From the NCBI GenBank assembly GCA_023144875.1, contig JAGLEW010000003.1, forward strand, positions 1-8,855: a stretch of 8,855 nt of DNA, written 5' to 3'. This document shows positions 1 to 5,671 of this stretch, piece after piece; the stretch's first letter is position 1, and each line of letters begins with the position of its first letter. Made by a program: the position numbers and the translations under genes. Below the pieces are notes generated by a model, which worked only from the letters and a program-made list of their open reading frames with translations, was not told where the DNA came from and made no database searches. Origin of the DNA: Methylococcales bacterium. Its GTDB lineage: Bacteria; Pseudomonadota; Gammaproteobacteria; Methylococcales; Methylomonadaceae.

Positions 1-328
1 CCTGTGTCGAATCACTTTTAATAAGCTCAGCGACAGTGACACAGGTTGAAATGGCATCATCCCAGCCTTGCTGACCCGTGCCTGCATTGGCATTTCCTGA
101 ATTAATCACCAGACAACGTGGTTTTTGATCTAAATGACCTTTCGCAACACGAACAGGCGCAGCACAAAAGGCATTTTGGGTAAAAACAGCGGCACAACTT
201 CCACCGTCAACTTGTTGCAAAATTAATAAATCATCATGTTCTGTTTGCTTAATGCCTGCATTGCTGGTGCCAAGCGTAATACCATTCACAGGGTGCATGA
301 TAGGAAAGGGTAGGGGATTGACCGCCAT
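1..328 (-). CDS. argJ: ArgJ, glutamate N-acetyltransferase / ornithine acetyltransferase (N-terminal part, runs off the left edge)
   Basis: Only the first 109 codons are in the window; the 3' end lies beyond base 1. The translation has the ArgJ N-terminal pattern: HPVNGITLGTSNAGIK near residues 12-27, VFTQNAFCAAPV near 49-60, and CLVINSGNANAGTG near 73-86, the conserved alpha-chain signature. ArgJ moves the acetyl group from N-acetylornithine to glutamate in the cytosolic arginine pathway. It normally self-cleaves at a Thr far downstream of this fragment, so cleavage and bifunctionality cannot be judged. ATG at 328-326 is chosen because it gives the family-typical MAV...P start. It lies four bases after the stop of the cation transporter, and an AAGG (revcomp of 338-341) inside the transporter's last codons can act as ribosome binding site. 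It is therefore the fourth gene of a tightly packed operon. Family assignment is very secure. Confidence 0.95.
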   Translation of the reverse strand, partial: MAVNPLPFPIMHPVNGITLGTSNAGIKQTEHDDLLILQQVDGGSCAAVFTQNAFCAAPVRVAKGHLDQKPRCLVINSGNANAGTGQQGWDDAISTCVTVAELIKSDSTQ

Positions 329-332
329 AATT

Positions 333-1481
333 TTATACCTTTAAAAATAAATTAATTGTTGTAATACTGTCGTGCTGTTTGGCCAAGGCATGACATTGTT
401 GACTAACATGGATCGCTTGTGTAGCTTCAACTAAAAATAATTGTGGAATTACGATTTCAACCTCAATTTTTTTATCCAAATAATGTAAGTTGACGGCATC
501 CACCCGTGTATAAAGTTCATCGCCTAGTGTTTTATTCAAAAGGATTAAAATTTCATTGCGTGATAATAGGCGATCTGATTTATCATGAAACTCATCGTCT
601 TCAGGATCAATATGCACGAGAACATCAACCACTTCATCAAATTTTTTGATTAAACTTTCACGTACCTTATCGCCAATGACATGCCCTTCTGAAACACTGA
701 TTTTAGCATTCACCACAATATGAGCATCAATATACGCATCTTCGCCCATTTGTCGGGTGCGTAATAAATGAATACTTTCAACGCCTTGAGTGGTTTTAAT
801 CACGCGACGAATTTCTTGAATCAATGTTTCTGGAAGGGCGGTATCAACTAATTCTTTAATACTTTCTATGATTAAATGTAAGCCAATTTTCCCCACCATT
901 AAGGCGACTAATAGTGCCGCGATGGTATCGGCAAAGGGGTATCCTAGTAAAACCGCGCCGATGCCCAATAACACAATGATCGACGAAATAGCGTCACTGC
1001 GATGATGCCACGCATTGGCCAATAATAATTTTGAGCGTGTTAGCTGTCCGATGCGTTTTGTGTAGTGATATAACCATTCGTTGGTCAGAATTGAAATCGC
1101 GGCAATACCCAAGGTATCAAAATTGGGAATGGTAAGGGTTTCAGGATTTAAAAGTCGCTGGGTACTATCCCATGCAATACCTGCGGCAATTATTATCAGC
1201 CCTAAGCCTAAAATAACCGTTGCTAAGGTCTCAAAGCGTTTATGGCCATACGGATGTTGATAGTCGGCTTCTCTTGACCCTAGTTTAATCGCCACTAATA
1301 CTAATAAATCACTGGCTAAATCTGAAAACGAATGAATGCCATCCGCAATTAATGCCGTTGACTGTCCCATAACCCCAACCCCAATTTTTATCAGGGTTAA
1401 GAAAACGTTAACGATTGCACCAACAACGGTGACACGGGATTTTAGGTGCGCAATTTCATCGGCATTGAGAGATTCAGACAT
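333..1481 (-). CDS. Cation diffusion facilitator (CDF) family metal transporter with extended C-terminus
   Basis: A 382-residue inner-membrane metal exporter of the CDF family, expected to exchange a divalent cation (Zn, Fe, Mn, Co or Cd) for protons. Hydrophobic segments lie near residues 17-38, 42-66, 86-105, 122-138, 163-180 and 184-206, giving the six-helix CDF fold. TM2 carries IADGIHSFSD (D47, H50, D54) and TM5 carries HHRSD (H159, H160, D163), matching the HxxxD of FieF TM5. HPYGHKRFE (residues 76-84) is the typical loop after TM2. The cytosolic dimerisation domain follows (about 213-293, ending VLVHIDPEDDE). A further 85 residues, absent from short members such as E. coli FieF (300 aa), resemble a weak second copy of that domain. 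The metal cannot be deduced. The ATG overlaps the stop of the TusA-like gene by one base (TAATG). AGGTGA (revcomp of 1485-1490) is the binding site, so translation is probably coupled. Confidence 0.93.
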   Translation of the reverse strand: MSESLNADEIAHLKSRVTVVGAIVNVFLTLIKIGVGVMGQSTALIADGIHSFSDLASDLLVLVAIKLGSREADYQHPYGHKRFETLATVILGLGLIIIAAGIAWDSTQRLLNPETLTIPNFDTLGIAAISILTNEWLYHYTKRIGQLTRSKLLLANAWHHRSDAISSIIVLLGIGAVLLGYPFADTIAALLVALMVGKIGLHLIIESIKELVDTALPETLIQEIRRVIKTTQGVESIHLLRTRQMGEDAYIDAHIVVNAKISVSEGHVIGDKVRESLIKKFDEVVDVLVHIDPEDDEFHDKSDRLLSRNEILILLNKTLGDELYTRVDAVNLHYLDKKIEVEIVIPQLFLVEATQAIHVSQQCHALAKQHDSITTINLFLKV

Positions 1482-1708
1482 TATTCACCTATTTTTAATC
1501 GAATAATATAATCGTAATGGTTTTGTTTGGTTTCTAGTACTTGATGCCCATTAATACGACACCATGTTGGAATGTCCTGCATCACCCCAGGGTCGGTTGA
1601 GGTCACTTCTAACTCATCCCCAATTTGTAATTGTTTGACTTTATCTTGGGTGCGAATCACAGGTAAAGGGCATAGTAATCGCCGTGCATCAAGGGTATGA
1701 AAACTCAT
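1481..1708 (-). CDS. TusA/SirA-family sulfur carrier protein
   Basis: A small (75-residue) TusA-fold protein. The defining motif is CPLP at residues 13-16, where Cys13 would carry a persulfide; LDARRLLCPLP is the usual context. A second family block, IGDELEVTSTDPGVMQDIPTWC (about residues 30-51), is also clear. TusA proteins take sulfur from a cysteine desulfurase and pass it to tRNA-thiolating or other sulfur enzymes in the cytosol. An upstream in-frame GTG at 1717-1715 would add three residues. I prefer ATG at 1708-1706 because it overlaps the upstream TGA stop as ATGA, the classic coupled arrangement, and gives the usual family length. No separate strong binding site is visible. Its position directly after a PP-loop tRNA-thiolase-like gene suggests it is that enzyme's sulfur donor (inference). 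It could instead be a general TusA or one of the uncharacterised TusA paralogues, so no symbol is given. Confidence 0.92.
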   Translation of the reverse strand: MSFHTLDARRLLCPLPVIRTQDKVKQLQIGDELEVTSTDPGVMQDIPTWCRINGHQVLETKQNHYDYIIRLKIGE

Positions 1709-2748
1709 ATAAACCACGCTGGTGGAATATCATCCGCTAAGAAAGGTTGGACGGCTAATTGCAGACTTTTGCCATTTAATAATCGTACTTCAACGTCTAC
1801 TTGTGCTTCGGCGCGCCCTTGACCATAACGGGCGAGAATTCGTGCCGCCAATTTTATATCGTCTTCATTAGGCTCACCGACCAATAATGCTAAAGGCCCT
1901 CGGTGGCTACTGCAATTCATATTAATAAAGGTTTTTTTATAACCTGACATAAAGCGGGCTTCACCATCTTCACGGGCGACCATAATTTTAAAACGAGAAT
2001 TGGGGCGAATATGCCGTCCTACTTTCAATAACATCACATCGTCTAAATCATAGTCTTTTTCGCCGCGTGTTTCCCATAAGTCCACTAATTTTTTAGAATA
2101 CGCTTCGTCGGTTAAAAAACAACATCCGCCAGCAGGTTGGGCATAATCCTCAAAGTTAAATTTTTCTGCCAATGCCATTTGAGGCTTGCGTGAGCGACCA
2201 CTAAAATCATGCAGTAATTCTCGATTAACCCAGCCTTCACGTTCAGGCTTGGTGATTGGTAAATTTTGCGCACACAACGGGCGTAATAATAAATCATTCG
2301 CGCCTGATTCTCTGGCAACCACAGGCATGGTTTCTTTACGCTGAGACATAGGGCGTTGTCCTATTACTTCACCTGTAATAATAAAATCAAAGCCGTTTTC
2401 TTGAATCCATTGCTTGGCTTTATTGACCATAAAAATTTTACAATCCAAACAAGGGTTCATATTCGCGCCATAACCATGCTTTGGATTAATTAAAACATCT
2501 TTATATTCCTCAATAATATCCACAATATGCAGCTTCATGCCTAATTGTTCGGCGACCCATAAAGAATTATTACGTTTTGGCTTGGCTTTGTCCTTTTTTT
2601 TAATCGCGTGCGTATGTCCTTCCACGCAAAAACCTGTGAAAAAATTAATGCCTTCCACATGCACACCTTGCGCCATGACTGTTTTTGCGGCTAACATCGA
2701 ATCTAAGCCCCCCGAAATTAACGCTATTGCTTTTATTTGCTGACTCAT
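1705..2748 (-). CDS. PP-loop ATP pyrophosphatase, MnmA/ThiI-like tRNA thiolation enzyme with C-terminal NFACT-R-like domain
   Basis: A 347-residue protein that starts with the PP-loop SGGLDS at residues 12-17. This ATP-binding motif is used to adenylate a tRNA base before sulfur insertion. NPCLDCK (Cys100, Cys103) and GEVIGQRPMSQR (126-137) follow, then PAGGCC (Cys209, Cys210). The placing of one Cys near 100 and one near 210 parallels the catalytic pair of MnmA, although overall this is the separate family often labelled 'ThiI-like' or 'tRNA thiouridylase-like'. Residues about 237-310 (LLKVGRHIRP..., GPLALLVGEPNEDD, AARILARYGQGR) resemble the NFACT-R_2 RNA-binding module found fused to such PP-loop domains. 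The target base is unknown; a THUMP domain, as in true ThiI, is absent. It is the first gene of the operon, and its TGA overlaps the next gene's ATG. The ATG at 2748-2746 is the first possible start before SGGLDS; its binding site is weak. An insertion rich in His and Lys (C41, H45, H47, then KKKDKAKPKR) follows the PP-loop. Confidence 0.85.
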   Translation of the reverse strand: MSQQIKAIALISGGLDSMLAAKTVMAQGVHVEGINFFTGFCVEGHTHAIKKKDKAKPKRNNSLWVAEQLGMKLHIVDIIEEYKDVLINPKHGYGANMNPCLDCKIFMVNKAKQWIQENGFDFIITGEVIGQRPMSQRKETMPVVARESGANDLLLRPLCAQNLPITKPEREGWVNRELLHDFSGRSRKPQMALAEKFNFEDYAQPAGGCCFLTDEAYSKKLVDLWETRGEKDYDLDDVMLLKVGRHIRPNSRFKIMVAREDGEARFMSGYKKTFINMNCSSHRGPLALLVGEPNEDDIKLAARILARYGQGRAEAQVDVEVRLLNGKSLQLAVQPFLADDIPPAWFI

Positions 2749-2775
2749 TCTAGTTTTTAAACTGAAAAAAAGCGT

Positions 2776-2804
2776 ATTATACGCGGTTAAATAAAAATAT
2801 CAGT
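2776..2804 (-). promoter_or_regulatory. Candidate promoter of the thiolase-tusA-CDF-argJ operon
   Basis: Reading the minus strand, a perfect -10 hexamer TATAAT (revcomp of 2776-2781) lies about 28 bases upstream of the first ATG of the operon. The best -35 at 17-base spacing is ACTGAT (revcomp of 2799-2804), a poor match. The -10 sits inside a short perfect palindrome, GCGTAT-T-ATACGC (2772-2784), which could be an operator or chance. No other candidate closer to consensus is seen in the 130-base divergent gap. Confidence 0.4.
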
Positions 2805-2867
2805 GACCATCAATGAATGAATTACTCAGATTTTAACGCCTTAACCTGCGTTTTAGAGTGACTTAAA

Positions 2868-2874
2868 AAGAGGA
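2868..2874 (+). promoter_or_regulatory. Ribosome binding site supporting the 2879 start of pilU
   Basis: AAGAGGA contains a four-base GAGG match to the anti-Shine-Dalgarno sequence, ending five bases before ATG 2879-2881. This supports the longer start (MEREEA...) over the internal ATG at 2897, which has only GAAG-type purines in front of it. Confidence 0.5.
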
Positions 2875-2878
2875 TATA

Positions 2879-4039
2879 ATGGAAAGAGAAGAAGCAATGT
2901 CGATAATGTTGAAGCTACTTCAGGCAATGTTGAAAAAAGATGGTTCCGATTTATTTATTACCGCAGGTTTTCCGCCCGCGATGAAAATTAAAGGCAGAAT
3001 GACTCCTGTTACTAAGCAACCGTTATCAGCGAATGATGCCAAAGCCTTTACCCAATGCATCATGAATGACAAACAGCTTAAAGAGTTTGAGGAAACGCAA
3101 GAATGTAATTTTGCTATTGCACCGCCTCGATTAGGACGGTTTCGAGTCAATGCTTATGTGCAACAAGGCTGCCAAGGGTTAGTGATGCGTGTGATTGCCG
3201 CCGAAGTGCCTAATTTTGACAAATTAGGACTGCCACCTATACTAAAAGAGGTGATTATGGCTAAAAATGGCTTGATCGTGATGGTGGGCGGCACAGGCTC
3301 GGGTAAATCGACCACGATGGCGGCGTTAATCGATCATCGAAATACCCACAGTCATGGACATATTATTACCCTTGAAGACCCGATTGAATACGTACACCCT
3401 CATAAAAACTGCATCATTATGCAACGTGAAATTGGCGTGGATACAGAAAGCTGGAAAGCCGCTTTACATAATACGCTACGACAAGCGCCTGATGTTATTT
3501 TGTTAGGTGAAATTCGAGATGCGGAAATCATGAATTTTGGAATGGAGTTCGCGCAAACAGGGCATTTAGCGATGGCAACCTTACATGCGAATAATGCGAA
3601 TCAAGCGGTTGATCGAATTTTAGGCTTTTTCTCCACGGAAACCCAGCTAAAATTAATGCAGGATTTATCCGCCAATTTACGTGCGATTGTGTCACAACGG
3701 TTAATTAAAACAGTGGATGGAGGACGTTGTGCGGCAATTGAAATTTTATTGAATACGCCATTAATTCAAGATTTAATTGCCAAAGGGGATGTCTCTGGGA
3801 TTAAACCCATCATGGCAAAATCTAAAGAATTGGGGATGCAAACCTTTGATCAAGCCTTATTTGACTTGTATAAAGAAGGAAAAATCACGGAAGAAGAGGC
3901 ATTAAAAAATGCGGATTCGGCGAATGAGCTTCGATTAACAATTAAGCTTGATGAAGGCGCTGAGTTAGGGACAGGGGGGTTTTCATTAGAATCTAAAGAC
4001 GATGAGTCTGCCCGCGATGTCAATGCGGGTGTGGCATAA
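2879..4039 (+). CDS. pilU: PilU-type type IV pilus retraction ATPase
   Basis: A 386-residue cytoplasmic hexameric ATPase of the PilT/PilU group, which powers or assists pilus retraction at the base of the type IV pilus machine. The N-terminal PAS-like domain holds GSDLFITAGFPPAMKIKG (22-39) and GRFRVNAYVQ (86-95). The motor domain has Walker A GGTGSGKST (137-145), the Asp box ITLEDPIEY (163-171), Walker B DVILLGEIRD (205-214, Glu211) and the His box GHLAMATLH (228-236). All expected motor motifs are present. HANNANQAVDRI and the closing NADSANELRLTIKL (344-357) are characteristic of PilU rather than PilT, as is the tail after the position where PilT ends. ATG 2897 would start MSIMLKLL, matching the usual PilU N-terminus length. 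ATG 2879 is kept because of its better binding site. A second PilU-like gene follows after 47 bases, so the pair is probably cotranscribed. It could be called a PilT paralogue, but PilU fits better. Confidence 0.92.
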   Translation: MEREEAMSIMLKLLQAMLKKDGSDLFITAGFPPAMKIKGRMTPVTKQPLSANDAKAFTQCIMNDKQLKEFEETQECNFAIAPPRLGRFRVNAYVQQGCQGLVMRVIAAEVPNFDKLGLPPILKEVIMAKNGLIVMVGGTGSGKSTTMAALIDHRNTHSHGHIITLEDPIEYVHPHKNCIIMQREIGVDTESWKAALHNTLRQAPDVILLGEIRDAEIMNFGMEFAQTGHLAMATLHANNANQAVDRILGFFSTETQLKLMQDLSANLRAIVSQRLIKTVDGGRCAAIEILLNTPLIQDLIAKGDVSGIKPIMAKSKELGMQTFDQALFDLYKEGKITEEEALKNADSANELRLTIKLDEGAELGTGGFSLESKDDESARDVNAGVA

Positions 4040-4086
4040 TAGTGATCACATATCAATAAAATTAACGGGCAATTATTAACAAAACG

Positions 4087-4863
4087 ATGGATATAGTAAA
4101 ATACTTAAAACTCCTACTCAAAAAAAATGGCGAGTGTTTAATCTTTAAAACCAATTCACCTCCGTTATTACACATAGGCGGTCAAGATAAAATAATCGGG
4201 AAAACTCTGTTAGATAATAAAGACATTCAGCGAGTGATCTTTGCTTTAATTACTGAAGATGAAAAGAAACAATTAATTAAAGATAAAACCTTAGCTGCTA
4301 TGTATACCTTTAATGATAAGTATGCCTTTAATATAGCCATAAGCATTGATACGAAAGGCTTAGAATTAATTTTAAGCCCTAAAAAAGAAATTCCTAAGCC
4401 CACGGATATCAACGCTGTGGTTGAGGATGAAGACGGTTTTTTAGATTTAAATATTCCGAAACCAAATGCCGATACTGAAAAAACCAGTCCGAAAGTCTCA
4501 AGTGAGAAAAAAGACCAGCGCTATGAAGTATTAGGTAAAATTCCCGAAGGCCATTTAGATATTTTTCCTTATCTTAAAAAAATGATTGAATTGAATGCCT
4601 CTGATTTATTTTTAACCTCAGGTTCACAGGTTAAAATTAAAATATCAGGGGTGGCCGTCTCAATGGATGAATATATTTTAACGCCTGAATTGACCGAATC
4701 GGGTGCTTTAGGGATTATGAATGTTGATCAAATCAAAACCTTTCAGGAAAATAAAGATCTTGATTTTGCCATTGAAATGCCCGATGGAAGTGCGCGTTTT
4801 CGAGCTAATGCCTTTTATCAGCGTAAAACGGTTGGTTTAGTCTTACGTTTAATTCCCTCGGTT
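4087..4863 (+). repeat. Internal duplication of the PilT/PilU N-terminal domain inside the second ATPase
   Basis: Copy 1 is residues 1-105 (bases 4087-4401) and copy 2 residues 156-259 (4552-4863). By eye they share the order DI..YLK, then a hydrophobic strand, I.G, a helix ending in an acid/Gln-rich turn (LITEDEKKQLIKDK against IMNVDQIKTFQENK), then F....GL.L.L.P..IP. Identity is low and the resemblance exists only at protein level. The duplication is therefore old or copy 1 has diverged quickly. Confidence 0.7.
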
Positions 4864-5613
4864 ATTCCAACCGCAGAACAATTAAATTTACCTGAAGTAT
4901 TGCCTGAGTTAATTATGGCGAAACGGGGTTTATTATTAATGGTCGGTGGTACAGGGTCTGGAAAATCCACCACGTTAGCGGCGATGATTAATCACCGCAA
5001 TAGCAATTCACCAGGTCATATTTTGACCATTGAAGACCCTGTTGAATTCTCCCATCCTAATTTGAAATCCATTGTAAATCAACGAGAAGTTGGTATTGAT
5101 ACGGTTTCTTATGCCAAAGCATTAAAAGCTTGTTTACGAGAAGCCCCCGATGTTATTTTAATTGGAGAAATTCGAGATCAAGAAACGATGGAAGCCGCGT
5201 TAGAACTGGCAAATACGGGGCACTTATGTATTTCAACCATGCATGCCAATAATGCAAATCAGGCTATGGAGCGAATTATTAATATGTTCCCTCAAGTACG
5301 CCATAAACAATTATTTATGGATCTTTCGACGAACTTAAAGGCGGTACTTTCTCAACGATTAGTGCCAACTATTAATGGGGGACGTTGTGCGGCGATTGAA
5401 GTACTGATTAACACACCACATATTTCTAATTTAATTTTAAAAGGCGATCTCCCTGAAATTAAAAATGCCATGAAAAGCAGTGGCACTAAGGGGATGAAAA
5501 CGTTTGATGATGCGTTGTTTGATTTGTATAACGCCGAAAAAATCAGTCTTGATGAGGCTTTAATGAATGCAGATTCTCGAAATGATTTAGAAGCAAAATT
5601 AAATTTTGGTTAA
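4087..5613 (+). CDS. Second PilU/PilT-family ATPase with a duplicated, degenerate N-terminal domain
   Basis: A 508-residue PilT/PilU-family ATPase, about 130 residues longer than usual. Residues 156-508 are a complete enzyme. ASDLFLTSG (171-179) and ARFRANAFYQ (236-245) mark the normal N-terminal domain. Walker A GGTGSGKST (287-295), Asp box LTIEDPVEF (313-321), Walker B DVILIGEIRD (355-364, Glu361) and His box GHLCISTMH (378-386) mark an intact motor. HANNANQAMERI and MNADSRNDLEAKL near the end make it PilU-like. Residues 2-105 align by eye with 157-261 as a diverged extra N-terminal domain: YLKLLLKKNGECLIF against YLKKMIELNASDLFL, and both end with P..IP. The two copies are joined by a charged linker (about 106-155). 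The extra copy has lost the SDLF and FRxNA signatures. There is no motor domain after copy 1. The start ATG has no strong binding site, consistent with cotranscription and re-initiation after pilU. A terminator lies directly downstream. The protein may form mixed or separate hexamers with the first ATPase (inference). Confidence 0.88.
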   Translation: MDIVKYLKLLLKKNGECLIFKTNSPPLLHIGGQDKIIGKTLLDNKDIQRVIFALITEDEKKQLIKDKTLAAMYTFNDKYAFNIAISIDTKGLELILSPKKEIPKPTDINAVVEDEDGFLDLNIPKPNADTEKTSPKVSSEKKDQRYEVLGKIPEGHLDIFPYLKKMIELNASDLFLTSGSQVKIKISGVAVSMDEYILTPELTESGALGIMNVDQIKTFQENKDLDFAIEMPDGSARFRANAFYQRKTVGLVLRLIPSVIPTAEQLNLPEVLPELIMAKRGLLLMVGGTGSGKSTTLAAMINHRNSNSPGHILTIEDPVEFSHPNLKSIVNQREVGIDTVSYAKALKACLREAPDVILIGEIRDQETMEAALELANTGHLCISTMHANNANQAMERIINMFPQVRHKQLFMDLSTNLKAVLSQRLVPTINGGRCAAIEVLINTPHISNLILKGDLPEIKNAMKSSGTKGMKTFDDALFDLYNAEKISLDEALMNADSRNDLEAKLNFG

Positions 5614-5628
5614 AAACAGCGATTTAAT

Positions 5629-5663
5629 GGCTATCAACAGCAATTATTGATAGCCTTATTTTT
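5629..5663 (+). terminator. Rho-independent terminator after the tandem pilU genes
   Basis: A perfect nine-base-pair stem GGCTATCAA (5629-5637) / TTGATAGCC (5647-5655) with a nine-base loop is followed by TTATTTTT (5656-5663). It begins 15 bases after the stop of the second ATPase gene. On the minus strand the hairpin also lies just after the convergent gene's stop. There the T-run is displaced by about ten bases, so termination in that direction should be weaker. Confidence 0.88.
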
Positions 5664-5671
5664 AAAATAAC

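Noticed and set aside
2112..2743. Other open frames of 60-70 codons opposite or inside the PP-loop gene, and similar ones under pilU, the CDF gene and uup
   Set aside because: They are shadows of well-supported genes in other frames, with no recognisable domains and no ribosome binding sites.
2749..2878. Divergent gap searched for a small RNA, riboswitch or sigma-54 site for the pilU pair
   Set aside because: No stable hairpin, no GG-N10-GC pair at the right spacing and no terminator-like structure were found. It holds only the candidate minus-strand promoter and the pilU leader.
2875..2880. TATAAT just before and over the pilU start, with TTTAGA 17 bases upstream, as a promoter
   Set aside because: It overlaps the preferred ATG and the GAGG binding site. 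It would only make sense with ATG 2897 and an almost leaderless transcript. It is kept as a possibility but not annotated.
2879..5613. Tandem ATPase genes as an assembly artefact or recent duplication
   Set aside because: The two genes differ throughout at DNA level, including synonymous positions in the Walker A region, and have different lengths. They are old paralogues.
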